DNA from: Chloroflexota bacterium
GTDB taxonomy: Bacteria > Chloroflexota > Limnocylindria > Limnocylindrales > CSP1-4
Reading direction: 5' to 3'
Assembly (NCBI GenBank): GCA_021802825.1
Contig: JAJZRG010000006.1
Span: forward strand, 1 to 64,000
Length of the DNA stretch: 64,000 bases
Position numbers and translations under genes: made by a program. Under the pieces are notes generated by a model. The model was given only the letters and a program-made list of their open reading frames with translations. It did not search any database and was not told the DNA's origin. Below are positions 36,960-46,366 of this stretch, piece after piece. How positions within the stretch are numbered: position 1 is the first letter of the stretch; every line of letters starts with the position of its first letter.

Positions 36960-37714
36960 GCGACACACCGGCGTTGCCGGCGACCCCCGCCGCGCCGGCG
37001 ACCAGCGGGGCCGGTTCCGTTGACCTCATGGCCGGCCCCTCGGCGGACGCGGTCGCCTGGGGCGAGGGCGGGCTCGTCGCGGGTGTGGTCCAGGACGTCG
37101 CCGATGGCCGGGTCCTCATGGTGGGCTGGCTCGACGCCGAGGCACTCGCGGCCACGCTCGCCACCGGCGAGGTGCACTTCCACTCGAGGTCGCGTGGCCG
37201 CCTGTGGCGCAAGGGCGAGACCTCGGGCAACGTGCTCCGCCTCCGCTCGCTCTCGATCGACTGCGACGGCGACGCGCTGCTCCTAGGGGTCGAGCCGGCT
37301 GGGCCGACCTGCCACCGGGGCGTGCGGTCATGCTTCGACGCGGACGCGCCTTCGGCCGAGACGCCGGCAGCGGCGGCCCAGGGCTTCGCGTGGCTGGAAT
37401 CGCTCTGGGCGACCATCGCCGCGCGCGCTGCGGAGCGACCCGCCGGCTCGTACACGACGCGCCTGCTCGACGGGGGCGTGGACCTGGTCGGTCGCAAGGT
37501 TGCCGAGGAGGCCACGGAAGTGCTCCTGGCGGCGAAGAATGACCAGGCGTCCGAACGGGCGGGCCGGGACCGGACCGAAACGGGCCATCTGCTGGCTGGC
37601 GAAACCGCCGATCTGGCCTACCATGCGCTCGTGCTGCTCGCCGAGCGGGGCCTGACGCCGGCCGACGTGCTCGCGGTCCTCCGCGACCGCCACGGCAGGC
37701 CCGGCGGCCGCTGA
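36956..37714 (+). CDS. hisI: HisIE, bifunctional PRA-CH / PRA-PH
   Basis: A 252-residue fusion. After a ~40-residue Ala/Pro-rich leader comes the cyclohydrolase domain ([50 protein letters not shown] with the zinc cysteines), then the MazG-like pyrophosphohydrolase (about 150-245: [38 protein letters not shown]). They catalyse steps 2 and 3 of histidine synthesis. It is the last his gene in this operon; hisD is not in the window. Confidence 0.95.
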   Translation: MSDTPALPATPAAPATSGAGSVDLMAGPSADAVAWGEGGLVAGVVQDVADGRVLMVGWLDAEALAATLATGEVHFHSRSRGRLWRKGETSGNVLRLRSLSIDCDGDALLLGVEPAGPTCHRGVRSCFDADAPSAETPAAAAQGFAWLESLWATIAARAAERPAGSYTTRLLDGGVDLVGRKVAEEATEVLLAAKNDQASERAGRDRTETGHLLAGETADLAYHALVLLAERGLTPADVLAVLRDRHGRPGGR

Positions 37715-37726
37715 GAGGAATGGGCC

Positions 37727-38149
37727 ATGTCCAACCTCGGGTTCGACACCAGGGCGTTCGCCCCGCACGACCGGGTGAAGCAGGTGTTCGCGGTGACGCT
37801 GTTCGTGGAGGACTTGGCCGAGACCGAGCGCTTCTACCATGACGTGTTCGGCATGCCTCTGGTCCACAAGGACGACGAAGCGATCGCCTACCGCCTCCCG
37901 AACATGGTCGTCAGCCTGCTGCTCTCCTCGGCTGCGCCCGAGCTCATCGAGCCGGCGCCTGTCGGCCCGGCGGGGACGCCGTCGCGGATGATGCTGACCC
38001 TCGAGGTGGACGATGTCGATGCGTTCGCTGCTCACCTCCGGACGGTCGGGGTGCCAATCCTCAACGGCCCGATCGACCGGCCGTGGGGTCCGCGCACCGT
38101 GACCATGGCCGACCCGAGCGGCCACTGCTGGGAGATCTCGGCCGGCTGA
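37727..38149 (+). CDS. VOC-family (glyoxalase/bleomycin-resistance fold) protein
   Basis: A 140-residue single-domain VOC protein with the paired beta-alpha-beta-beta-beta units: KQVFAVTLFVEDLAETERFYHDVFGMPL and MLTLEVDDVDAFAAHLRTVGVPI ... VTMADPSGHCWEIS. Metal-dependent lyases and dioxygenases share this fold; the substrate cannot be told. An SD (GAGAGGA) precedes the ATG, 12 bp after hisIE, so it is co-transcribed with the his operon, although no metabolic link is evident. Confidence 0.85.
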   Translation: MSNLGFDTRAFAPHDRVKQVFAVTLFVEDLAETERFYHDVFGMPLVHKDDEAIAYRLPNMVVSLLLSSAAPELIEPAPVGPAGTPSRMMLTLEVDDVDAFAAHLRTVGVPILNGPIDRPWGPRTVTMADPSGHCWEISAG

Positions 38150-38211
38150 GGGCGGCCGGCTGGCCTGCCGCACCGGTCCACGGCGCACCCGCTGGCCCGC
38201 CGCCGCCGCCG

Positions 38212-38229
38212 TGAGTCGGCTCAGACTCG
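38212..38229. repeat. GAGTC-N6-GACTC palindrome, copy 2
   Basis: TGAGTC-GGCTCA-GACTCG, in the VOC/tyrS convergent gap. Confidence 0.7.
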
Positions 38230-38245
38230 ATGCCCGACGCGGTGA

Positions 38246-38290
38246 GCGCGCCCCCCGGCCGTGACCGCGGTCATCGGCCGGGGGGCGCGC
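38246..38290. terminator. 45-nt near-perfect palindrome, bidirectional terminator candidate
   Basis: Left arm GCGCGCCCCCCGGCCG (38246-38261) and right arm CGGCCGGGGGGCGCGC (38275-38290) are perfect 16-bp complements. The centre TGACCGCGGTCA (38262-38273) is itself a perfect 12-bp palindrome. It lies between convergent genes (VOC and tyrS), the usual place for a shared terminator. No T-tract follows on either strand, so it could also act at the RNA 3' end or as a protein site. Confidence 0.6.
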
Positions 38291-38306
38291 GGCCCACAGC
38301 ACAACT

Positions 38307-38379
38307 TGAGTCTGGCGCGACTCGCGGGGTCGGTGTGCGGACGGAGTGAGTCTGGCGCGACTCGCGGGGTCGGTGTGCG
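38307..38379. repeat. 33-bp direct repeat containing GAGTC-N6-GACTC copies 3 and 4
   Basis: The 33 bases at 38307-38339 recur exactly at 38347-38379 (period 40). Each begins with TGAGTC-TGGCGC-GACTCG. Only 7 bp separate the copies. Confidence 0.85.
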
Positions 38380-38409
38380 AAGGAAGACGGTGACGGCTGG
38401 CCGACATCG

Positions 38410-39732
38410 TCAGCCGCGCACCACCCGCACGACCGAGCGGTTGCGCTTCCCGACCCGGACCTCGAGCCACTCGCCCGCCACGGGCGCCGGCACGGGCGCC
38501 GCAGGGTCCGTGATGCGCTCGCCGTTCACGGTGATCGCGCCGCCCGAGATCAGCCGGCGAGCTTCGCCGCGCGACGACGCCAGCCCCGTCTCGGCGAGCA
38601 CCACCGCCACGCCGCCGGCGAGCACGTCGGGGGCCGCGTTGGCGCCATTGGTCGCCGCGTGGATGCGGGCGAGGAGCATGGGGTCGGTCACCGGCTCGCG
38701 TTGGAACAGCGCGCCGGACACCTGAACCGCTGCCCGCGCCTCATCCTCGCCGTGGACGCGCGCGGTCACGTCGAAGGCGAGCTCACGCTGCGCCTCGCGT
38801 GCGTCCGGGCGCTCGGCGGTGGCCGCGTCGAGCGCCTCGATCCGCTCCCTCGGCCACAGCGTGAACCAGCGCGAGTACGTCCCGATGTCGCGGTCGTCCA
38901 CGTTCACCCAGTACTGGTAGAACGCGTAGGGCGTCGTCCGGCGCGGGTCCAGCCACACGGAGTCGCCCGCCTCGCTCTTGCCGAACTTGGTGCCGGACGG
39001 CGATAGCAGGAGCTTGTAGCTGATGCCGTGCGCGGGGCCCTGCTCGCCGCCCTCGCCGCCCCCGCCGGCGGTCCGGCGGATCAACTCCAGACCCGCCGTG
39101 ATGTTCCCCCACTGGTCTGCGCCGCCCATCTGCATCTCGACGCCCTGGGTACGGTAGAGGTGGGCGAAGTCGGCGGCCTGGAGCGTCATGTAGCTGAACT
39201 CCGTGAACGAGAGGCCGCGCTCGAGGCGGACCTGCACGGAGTCCTTCGCCAGCATGTACGGGATCGTGAAGTGGACGCCCACCTCGCGCAGGTAGTCGAT
39301 GAGCGACATCGGGCCGAGCCAGTCGAGGTTGTTGGCCATGACGGCTCCGGTGGGGCCTGGCGTGAAGTCCAAGAGCCGCTCTAGCTGGGCGCGGATCGCT
39401 TCGGCGTTCGCGCGGACGTCGGCCTCGGTGAGCATCACCCGCTCCGTGGAGCGGTGGGACGGGTCGCCGATCATGCCCGTGCCGCCGCCCACGAGCGCCA
39501 CCGGCCGCCCCCCGCGCAGCTGTAGCCGGATCAGGCCGAAGATGGGGATCAGGTGCCCGACGTGGAGCGAGTCAGCCGACGGGTCGAAGCCGTTGTAGGC
39601 CGCGATCGTGCGTCCCGTCGCGAGCCGCTCGCGCAACCCCGGCGTGGTGGCGTGGAGGATCCCGCGCCATTCCAGTTCGTCGATCAGCCCGGCCAGACCG
39701 GGCGCGGGATCGGCCACCGTCGTCCTTTGCAT
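38410..39732 (-). CDS. tyrS: Tyrosyl-tRNA synthetase
   Basis: A class I synthetase of about 440 residues (TyrRS-S type). Visible are IDELEWRGIL, the HIGH-like motif DSLHVGHLIP, YMTLQAADF, QMGGADQWGNI, the KMSKS-like KFGKS, and a C-terminal S4 RNA-binding domain (SRGEARRLISGGAITVNGERI). Start ATG 39732 was chosen because TyrRS begins near LIDELEWRG; an upstream ATG at 39801 in the same frame would add 23 residues. A GGGGEGGEQG insertion follows ELIRRTA. I saw no T-box in front of it. It is divergent from the penicillin-binding protein gene. Confidence 0.95.
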   Translation of the reverse strand: MQRTTVADPAPGLAGLIDELEWRGILHATTPGLRERLATGRTIAAYNGFDPSADSLHVGHLIPIFGLIRLQLRGGRPVALVGGGTGMIGDPSHRSTERVMLTEADVRANAEAIRAQLERLLDFTPGPTGAVMANNLDWLGPMSLIDYLREVGVHFTIPYMLAKDSVQVRLERGLSFTEFSYMTLQAADFAHLYRTQGVEMQMGGADQWGNITAGLELIRRTAGGGGEGGEQGPAHGISYKLLLSPSGTKFGKSEAGDSVWLDPRRTTPYAFYQYWVNVDDRDIGTYSRWFTLWPRERIEALDAATAERPDAREAQRELAFDVTARVHGEDEARAAVQVSGALFQREPVTDPMLLARIHAATNGANAAPDVLAGGVAVVLAETGLASSRGEARRLISGGAITVNGERITDPAAPVPAPVAGEWLEVRVGKRNRSVVRVVRG

Positions 39733-39803
39733 CACATGTTCTGAGGCGGATCCGTCACGGTCCGGCCCCTTCGTGGGGAGACGGTTGTTCATCACCTGCA
39801 TGG

Positions 39804-39809
39804 TATCGT
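39804..39809 (+). promoter_or_regulatory. -10 box for the class A PBP gene
   Basis: TATCGT with a TG two bases upstream (TGGTATCGT), ending 9 nt before the ATG; no SD. Confidence 0.4.
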
Positions 39810-39818
39810 CCGCCAGAC

Positions 39819-42545
39819 ATGCGAAACAGTCTCGCCCGGCGCCAGCGCCATCGTCGTCAGGGCGCGCGGCGCCAATCGCGCGGCATCGGGGTCGTTCGAT
39901 CCACCCTCATCGCACTCCCGATCATCCTCTTCGGAGTCCTGGTCGTGATCGGCGCGGGCGCCGGCGTCGCGGCCGTGAGCGCCTACCAGTACCTCTCCCA
40001 GGGACTGCCGGACCCGACCACGCTCGACGCGATCACATTCACCTCGCAGACGGTCGTATACGACCGCACGGGCAACATCGAGCTGGCCAAGCTCGGCAGC
40101 GATCGTCGCGACGTCGTGCAGTACAAGGACATCCCCGACTCGCTCGTGGACGCCACGGTCGCAGCCGAGGACAAGACGTTCTGGCAGAACGCCGGCTTCG
40201 ACCCCATCGCCTTCATCAAGGCGACGTACGACACGCTGCAGGGCAACGATCGCGGCGCGTCGACGATCACCCAGCAGCTCGTCCGGGCACGGCTCCTCCC
40301 GGCGGACGTCCTCGCAGGGGACAAGTACATCCGCAAGGCCAAGGAGATCATTCAGTCGATCCGGCTGACGCAGGTCTATCCGGGCGAGGCCGGCAAGCAG
40401 ACGATCATGCAGGATTACCTGAACCAGAACTTCTACGGCAACCGCTCGTATGGCGTGGCGGCCGCTGCGAGGAGCTATTGGAACAAGGACCTCAAGAAGC
40501 TCACGCTCGCGCAGATGGCGCTGCTCGCGGGAATCCCCAAGTCGCCCACGCAGTTCGACCTCGTCAAGAACGCCGTCGAGCAGACCGTGAAAGACGCCAA
40601 CGGCAAGGACGTCACGGCGCTCGTCGTCCCGGCCACCACGGCGATCGTCCAGCGACGGAACTACATCCTCGACCTCATGCTGGCGCAGTCGCAGCTCGGA
40701 ACGCCGCACTTCGGCACCTATACGCAGGCCGAGATCGACGCCGCCAAAGCCGAGCCGGTCATCCTCTCGTCGCAGGCAACCCCACAGTGGCTGGCCCCCC
40801 AGTTCGTGTGGCAGGTCCGGGACGAGCTCGGCCAGCTGCTGTGCGGCTCCAGCCAGTGCCAGAAGATCGACACCGGCGGCTACAAGGTCTACACGACGCT
40901 CAACTACACGATGCAGCAGAGCGTCGAGAAGTGGGCCTACGCCGCGGCCGTCATCCCCAACCTGTCGAACCAGACGGCGGCGCTGAAGGCGAAGAAGATC
41001 CCCTCGTCGGAGTGGGGCTGGATCCGGAACCTGTCAGGCCAGAACATCCACAACGACGCGGCTGGCGTCGTGGACTATCGGACCGGGGAAGTGCTCGCCT
41101 ACGCGGGTTCGGCGGACTACCTGGGCAAGGGCAACAAGAAGTTCCAGCCCCAATTCGACGTGCTCGGTGACGGGTTCCGCCAGCCCGGGTCCGCGATCAA
41201 GCCGGTCGACTACGTGATCGGGATCGACGACAAGACCCTCACCGCCTCGACGCTGTTCATGGACGTGGTGACCAACTTTGCCGGCCCCGGGCAGAAGCCG
41301 TTCCTGCCCACGCAGGCTGACGGCTTGGAGCGCGGTCCGGTGCGCCTCCGGAGCGCCCTCCAGTTCTCGCTCAACGTCCCCGCCATCAAGGCGGGGTTCA
41401 TCAACGGGCTTGACCACCAACTCCAGCGAAGCAAGGAGTTCGGGCTGGTGTACCCGCCCAACACATACGCGGTCCCGTCCGAGAGCATCGGGACCCTGCT
41501 GATCCACCCCATCGACCTGATCAGCGCCTACGGCACCATCGCCGATGGCGGCGTCCTGATGCCGCGCCACACGATCCTCAAGGTCATTGGGCCCGATGGC
41601 GAGCAGGTCTGGCCGCAGCAGGGCTTCACCATCACGGGCAAGCGCGTCGTGTCCAAGCAGGCGGCCTACATCATCACTGACATCCTGGCGGGCAACACGC
41701 AGCCGTCAGTCAACCCGTTCTGGGGCAAGTGGCGGGTGACCGACGGAGTGTCGAGCAGCAAGGTCCGTCCCGCCGCCTACAAGACGGGAACCACGAGCGA
41801 CAACCGCGACGTGCTCGCCTACGGGTTCCTGCCGCCGCCCTCGGACCCCAAGCTGCCGGGGCTCGTCGTTGGCGTGTGGATGGGCAACTCCGACAACTCG
41901 CCCAACTCGGGGCGGCTCTCGCTCGACAGCTCAGCGCCCCTGTGGTCGGCGATCCTGTCCGAGATCGCCAGGGGCATGCCCATCGAGAGCTTCAGCCGGG
42001 TCAAGCCCGCGGGCCTCGTCAGCGCGACGGTCGATGCCTTCACCGGCATGAAGCCCGGGCCCACGACGCGCAAGACCGTGACCGAGATCTACCTGCCGGG
42101 AACCCAGCCAACCGGTCCGGCCAAGGTCACCGTGACCGTGGACGTGGACGCCGCGAGCGGGCTCCTGTGGCAACCCGGCTGCGCCGGCCCGATGGAGTCC
42201 CGCTCGTTCATCGACTTCAGCCAGATCGACGCAGGCTGGCCAACATGGCAGAAGGCCGACATCGGCTGGCAGGCGCGCGCAGCGCGCGGGCCGGGTGTTG
42301 CCGGCGGGCCCAAGCACACCCGCACGAGCTACTTCTACGGCCCCGGCTTCTACCCGTTCGGCGCCACCTGGGGCGGCTCGTTCGCCCCGACGAAGACGTG
42401 CAGCGTCGTGCCGGTCACGCCGCCGCCCACGCCGTGCATTTCACTGAACCCGTTCGCACCGTGCCCCTCGGCGCCCCCGCCCGGGCCGACCACCATTCCC
42501 GCGCCGACTCCGTCGCCTTCGCCGTCGCACAAGGGCCGGGGATAG
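39819..42545 (+). CDS. Class A penicillin-binding protein (bifunctional PBP1-like)
   Basis: A 908-residue peptidoglycan synthase. A basic cytoplasmic N-terminus (about 1-25) and one transmembrane helix (about 27-55) precede the GT51 glycosyltransferase domain (catalytic E117 in AAEDKTFW; GASTITQQLVR). The transpeptidase domain has S458/K461 (PGSAIKP), S517/N519 (SLN) and K655-T656-G657. A Pro/Thr/Ser-rich extracellular tail ends the protein. It polymerises and cross-links cell wall. Presence of this gene indicates a peptidoglycan-containing organism. The intergenic gap to tyrS is only 86 bp. Confidence 0.95.
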   Translation: MRNSLARRQRHRRQGARRQSRGIGVVRSTLIALPIILFGVLVVIGAGAGVAAVSAYQYLSQGLPDPTTLDAITFTSQTVVYDRTGNIELAKLGSDRRDVVQYKDIPDSLVDATVAAEDKTFWQNAGFDPIAFIKATYDTLQGNDRGASTITQQLVRARLLPADVLAGDKYIRKAKEIIQSIRLTQVYPGEAGKQTIMQDYLNQNFYGNRSYGVAAAARSYWNKDLKKLTLAQMALLAGIPKSPTQFDLVKNAVEQTVKDANGKDVTALVVPATTAIVQRRNYILDLMLAQSQLGTPHFGTYTQAEIDAAKAEPVILSSQATPQWLAPQFVWQVRDELGQLLCGSSQCQKIDTGGYKVYTTLNYTMQQSVEKWAYAAAVIPNLSNQTAALKAKKIPSSEWGWIRNLSGQNIHNDAAGVVDYRTGEVLAYAGSADYLGKGNKKFQPQFDVLGDGFRQPGSAIKPVDYVIGIDDKTLTASTLFMDVVTNFAGPGQKPFLPTQADGLERGPVRLRSALQFSLNVPAIKAGFINGLDHQLQRSKEFGLVYPPNTYAVPSESIGTLLIHPIDLISAYGTIADGGVLMPRHTILKVIGPDGEQVWPQQGFTITGKRVVSKQAAYIITDILAGNTQPSVNPFWGKWRVTDGVSSSKVRPAAYKTGTTSDNRDVLAYGFLPPPSDPKLPGLVVGVWMGNSDNSPNSGRLSLDSSAPLWSAILSEIARGMPIESFSRVKPAGLVSATVDAFTGMKPGPTTRKTVTEIYLPGTQPTGPAKVTVTVDVDAASGLLWQPGCAGPMESRSFIDFSQIDAGWPTWQKADIGWQARAARGPGVAGGPKHTRTSYFYGPGFYPFGATWGGSFAPTKTCSVVPVTPPPTPCISLNPFAPCPSAPPPGPTTIPAPTPSPSPSHKGRG

Positions 42546-42608
42546 CGAGTTCGGTCTGCTTCCGCGAGCGGCGTCGTGAACGAAGGGACTCGCGAGTGAC
42601 GCGACCGG

Positions 42609-45023
42609 TCACAGCTTGACGATCGTTGCCCCGTGGCCGCCCTCGCCGCGCTCGCCGGCGCGGAAGCTGCGCACCAGCGGGTGCGAGCCCGCGAGGTCCC
42701 GCACGGCGTCGCGGAGGGCCCCCGTCCCCATGCCGTGGATCACGACCACCTGGTCGAGGCCTGCCAGCGACGCGTCATCGAGATAGCGCGACAGGGCGTC
42801 AAGCGCCTCGTCAACGCGGGCGCCGCGGAGGTCGAGCGACGATGCCACGCTGCGCGCCCGCCCGAGCCGGATGCCCGCGATGCCCGGCGCCGTGTCGTTG
42901 CTGGACGGCGCCGGGCGCCGGGCGCCGATGGATCCCGAGCCAGGGGCCGACCCGCCGCCGTTCCCCGCTCCCCCGCCCCCCGCTGACGGCCCGACGGCCG
43001 GTTCGAGGTCGTCCACTGCCACCGACACGCGCATCCCGCCCGCCTCGAGCGTCGCGCGGGTGCCGCCCTTGTCGATGGCCGCGATCCGGCCCTCCCAGCC
43101 GCCACTCCGGCTGCGCGCCCGCTCGCCCAGCCGCCACATGTGCGGGACCGCGGGGGTCGCCCGAGGCTCCTCCAGGGGTGCCGCCTCGGGCAGCCGCTCA
43201 AGCGTCTCGGCGGCACGGGCGAGGGCGGCGTCGATGGCGGGCGCCGTGACCGTCTCGCGCTCGAGCTTGCGGCGCATGCCCGCCACGTCGTCGCGCAGCT
43301 GGTCCACGAGGCGCTGCGCCTCCTCGCGGGCCGACTTGACGGCCTCGTCGCGCTCGCGGCGCGCCTTGCGGCGCTCCTCCTCCGCGGTGCGCAGCGCATC
43401 GGCGGCCTTCGCCTCGGCGGCCCGCGCCCGCTCGACTGCGACCGCGATCTCGTCCTCCTGCTTGCGGATGGACGCGAGCGTCGCCTCGAAGGCGCGCTGG
43501 TTCTCGGTCAGGCGGCTTCGCGCGTCGGCCACGATCGGCTCCGGGAGCCCCAGCCGCTCGGCGATCGCGAACGCCTGGCTACCGCCGGGCAGGCCGATCG
43601 TGAGCCGGTAGGTGGGCGACAGCGTCTCGAGGTCGAACGCGACCGACGCGTTGCGCGCCTGCGGGGTCTCGTGGGCGTAGACCTTGATCTCGGCGTAGTG
43701 CGTGGTCGCGGCGACCAGGGCGCCCGAGCGGATGAAGTAGTCGAGCAGCGCCTGCGCCAGGGCCGAGCCCTCCGTCGGGTCCGTGCCGGCGCCCAGCTCG
43801 TCGAGGAGGATCAACGTGGAGGGCCCGGCGTGCTCGACGATGCGGGTGATCGAGCGCAGGTGGCCCGAGAAGGTCGACAGCGACTGGGCGATCGACTGCT
43901 CGTCGCCGATGTCGGCGAACACGTCGCGCAGCACCGGCAGGCGCGAGCCGGCGGCCGCGGGGATGTGGAGCCCGGCCTGGTGCATGAGCGAGAGCAGGCC
44001 GAGCGTCCGGAGCGTGACCGTCTTGCCGCCCGTGTTCGGGCCTGTGATGACGAGCGCGGTGTACCCGTCGCCGAGGCGGATGTCGATCGGGACGACGCGC
44101 CCGGTGAGGCCCGGGTGGCGCGCGGAGAGCAGCACGACCTCGGTCCGCTCCGAGGTCTCCGCCCGGACGCCGTCCATCTCGGCCGCCAGCTGCGCTTTCG
44201 CGGCCCAGAAGTCGAACTGCGCGAGCGCCTCGAGCGTCTCGCGGAGCATCACCGCGTTCGCCGCCACGAGCGCCGACAGCTCGTCGAGGATGCGGGCCTC
44301 CTCCTCCTCGACCGCCGCCTGTGCCTCGCGCCAGGCGTTGCCCAGCTCCACCACGACGAGCGGCTCGACGAACAGGGTGGCGCCGCTGCCGGACGCGTCG
44401 TGGACGATGCCCTTGACGCGGCTGCGGGCCTCGGCCCGGATCGGCACGACGTAGCGGCCGTTGCGGAGGGTGATGATCGGCTCCTGAAGGGCGCTGCCGA
44501 GCTCGGAGCCGACGAGCGTGTCCAGCCTCCGCCGGAGCCGGTCGTACGCGATGCGCACGCCGGCGCGCAGCGCGCCGAGCCGCGGCGACGCGGTGTCGAG
44601 CAGCTCCCCCGCGGGGTCGAAGCAGCGAGACAGGGTCGAGCGCAGGGCGGGCAGGCTGTGCAGCCGCCTCCCGACGTCGCGGATCAGCGGGCGCCGGTCG
44701 TCGGCGATCCCCGTGGCGAGCCGCACCACGGCGTCGAGCGTGTCCACGATGTCGATGAACCCGAGCGGCTCGAGGCGCCCGCCGCGCAGCGCCCGGCCCA
44801 CGAGGGGCTCGATGTCCTTCGCGCCGCCGATCCCGACGCCGGGCCGCTCGGAGAGCAGCGAACGGGCCTGGTCAGTCTCGTCGAGGCCCCGCGCGACGAT
44901 GACCGGGTCGGACGACGGGAGGAGCGCCGCCGCGAGCCGCCGTGACGGCTCGAAGCTGGTGCGCTCGGCGAGGCGGTCGCGCACCTGCGGGAACTCCAGG
45001 AGCGCGATGGACCGGGCGTCCAC
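42609..45023 (-). CDS. mutS2: Endonuclease MutS2 (RqcU-like)
   Basis: An 804-residue MutS2. It has the clamp/core region with YDRLRRRLDTLV, Walker A GPNTGGKTVTL (about residue 327), Walker B LILLDELGAGTDPTEG, a long coiled coil (about 480-600), an SH3/KOW-like segment (GERARSRSGGWEG) and the C-terminal Smr domain (LDLRGARVDEAL ... VVIHGMGTGALRDAV). Roles known in the family are suppression of recombination and splitting of collided ribosomes. A Gly/Ser-rich linker precedes Smr. The GTG start is 1 nt after the mpg stop. Confidence 0.95.
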   Translation of the reverse strand: MDARSIALLEFPQVRDRLAERTSFEPSRRLAAALLPSSDPVIVARGLDETDQARSLLSERPGVGIGGAKDIEPLVGRALRGGRLEPLGFIDIVDTLDAVVRLATGIADDRRPLIRDVGRRLHSLPALRSTLSRCFDPAGELLDTASPRLGALRAGVRIAYDRLRRRLDTLVGSELGSALQEPIITLRNGRYVVPIRAEARSRVKGIVHDASGSGATLFVEPLVVVELGNAWREAQAAVEEEEARILDELSALVAANAVMLRETLEALAQFDFWAAKAQLAAEMDGVRAETSERTEVVLLSARHPGLTGRVVPIDIRLGDGYTALVITGPNTGGKTVTLRTLGLLSLMHQAGLHIPAAAGSRLPVLRDVFADIGDEQSIAQSLSTFSGHLRSITRIVEHAGPSTLILLDELGAGTDPTEGSALAQALLDYFIRSGALVAATTHYAEIKVYAHETPQARNASVAFDLETLSPTYRLTIGLPGGSQAFAIAERLGLPEPIVADARSRLTENQRAFEATLASIRKQEDEIAVAVERARAAEAKAADALRTAEEERRKARRERDEAVKSAREEAQRLVDQLRDDVAGMRRKLERETVTAPAIDAALARAAETLERLPEAAPLEEPRATPAVPHMWRLGERARSRSGGWEGRIAAIDKGGTRATLEAGGMRVSVAVDDLEPAVGPSAGGGGAGNGGGSAPGSGSIGARRPAPSSNDTAPGIAGIRLGRARSVASSLDLRGARVDEALDALSRYLDDASLAGLDQVVVIHGMGTGALRDAVRDLAGSHPLVRSFRAGERGEGGHGATIVKL

Positions 45024-45024
45024 C

Positions 45025-45663
45025 TCAGGGCGCCCGGCGGCTGAGCGCCGGGCTGCCGGCGATCGCCAGCCGCCACGGGATGCTGGCCCACGGCTCGCCC
45101 GCGTACGCGATGCCCACGCGCGGCCCGGCCATGATGACCGGGTCGGGAGCGTCCTCGGGGCGCGCGGCCAGGTGGAGCGGCGCCGACGGGTCGCACAGGT
45201 CCAGGCCGCTGAACGAGCGGTCGATGCCGAACGCGGCGCCGACGCTTCCCGGGCCTGCGGCGAGCCGCTGGTCTTTGACGCGTGCCCCGGCGCGGGCAGC
45301 GCGCATCGCGTCGAGCCCGGCGATGGGCTCCACGGCGCGGATGAGCAGGGCCGCTGGGCGTCCGGCGGCCTCCGTGACGACGTTGAGACAGTGGTGCATG
45401 CCGTAGACAAGGTACACGTAGGCGATGCCGGGCGGCCCGAACATGGGCCGGTTGCGGGCGGTGGGGCCCATCCGCGCGTGGGACGCGCGGTCATCGAGCC
45501 CGATGTACGCCTCCACCTCGACGATGCGACCCTCGCGTCGGGTCGGGACGGCGGCGTCGGGTTCGCGCACCAGAAGGGCGCCGAGCAGGGCGCGCCCGGC
45601 GGTCAGCGTGTCGCCGGCCAGGAGGTCCCGGGGGAAGGGCCGCTCGGGTGGCGCGGGGCTCAC
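45025..45663 (-). CDS. mpg: DNA-3-methyladenine glycosylase (AAG/MPG family)
   Basis: A 212-residue glycosylase. Family marks are EGRIVEVEAYIGLDDRASHA, the RNRPMFGPPGIAYVYLVYGMHHCLNVV block, PAALLIRAVEP and GPGSVGAAFGID. The glutamate in EVEAY activates water for base excision of alkylated purines. The GTG start overlaps the cvpA stop as GTGA. It sits between cvpA and mutS2 in one transcription unit. The C-terminal FAGEPWASIPWRLAIAGSPALS-like end is typical. Confidence 0.93.
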   Translation of the reverse strand: MSPAPPERPFPRDLLAGDTLTAGRALLGALLVREPDAAVPTRREGRIVEVEAYIGLDDRASHARMGPTARNRPMFGPPGIAYVYLVYGMHHCLNVVTEAAGRPAALLIRAVEPIAGLDAMRAARAGARVKDQRLAAGPGSVGAAFGIDRSFSGLDLCDPSAPLHLAARPEDAPDPVIMAGPRVGIAYAGEPWASIPWRLAIAGSPALSRRAP

Positions 45664-46244
45664 CGCCCGTACGTGGCGCGGACCGCAGGCGGGATGAGGA
45701 AGCCGGTCAGGGTGACGAACCCGGGGATGATCGCCGCGTGGAGCTGCGCGCCGGTCCAGGAGCCGTTGATCCCGGTCCACAGGTCTCGCAGCACGGGCAG
45801 CTCGTTGGGGTTCGCGGCGGGCGACGCCGTGAGGAAGAACTGGTCGAGGATGATCACCACGAACATGAGCAGCAGGCCGCCCTGGATCAGGCCCAGCACC
45901 CCGCCGACGACCTCGTCCACGATGGGGTGCGCCGCGAACACCGCCACCCGGCTGTACGTGCCCTGGACCACGAGGGCGAAGGCGAGGAAGCCGGCGACGA
46001 ACAGCGTCCCGAAGCCGATCATCTGCGCGTAGCCCTCGGGGAACTGCGTCCAGTGGCTGGCGAGGAACGGCCCGAGGTACACGTTGAGCTGGGCGGCGAG
46101 GAAGAACGAGAACCCGATCGTGAGGATGCCCACGAGCCGCCGGACCGCGCCCTGCGCCCACCCCAGCACGAACCAGCCGAACAGATAGGCGATGACCACG
46201 AGGTCCGCGAGATTCACCTTCGCGAAAAAGCCCGCGACGTCCAC
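45660..46244 (-). CDS. cvpA: CvpA-family membrane protein
   Basis: A 194-residue protein with four or five hydrophobic helices. The CvpA pattern is visible: NLADLVVIAYLFGWFVLGWAQGAVRRLVGI and VDEVVGGVLGLIQGGLLLMFVVIILD. CvpA proteins are linked to colicin V export, biofilm and envelope stress; the molecular function is unclear. The adjacency of cvpA and mutS2 is common in Firmicutes. The GTG start at 46244 is preceded by a GGAGGG-like SD. A TACGCT box about 55 nt upstream may be its -10. Confidence 0.85.
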   Translation of the reverse strand: MDVAGFFAKVNLADLVVIAYLFGWFVLGWAQGAVRRLVGILTIGFSFFLAAQLNVYLGPFLASHWTQFPEGYAQMIGFGTLFVAGFLAFALVVQGTYSRVAVFAAHPIVDEVVGGVLGLIQGGLLLMFVVIILDQFFLTASPAANPNELPVLRDLWTGINGSWTGAQLHAAIIPGFVTLTGFLIPPAVRATYGR

Positions 46245-46366
46245 CCTCTGCCCTCCACCCGGCGTTGCCGCGAGACCGTGCCCGCGGCCGTCTCCCCGTG
46301 GGAAGCGTAGCAGCGGCTGGACTGCCGCGTCACAGCGCCTCGGCGGGGCGCCCCCAGCCGTTCACG

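Noticed and set aside
38307-38379. Possible mini-CRISPR (33-bp repeat twice)
   Set aside because: The copies are separated by only 7 bp and there are no cas genes; it is a tandem duplication of a palindrome-bearing unit.
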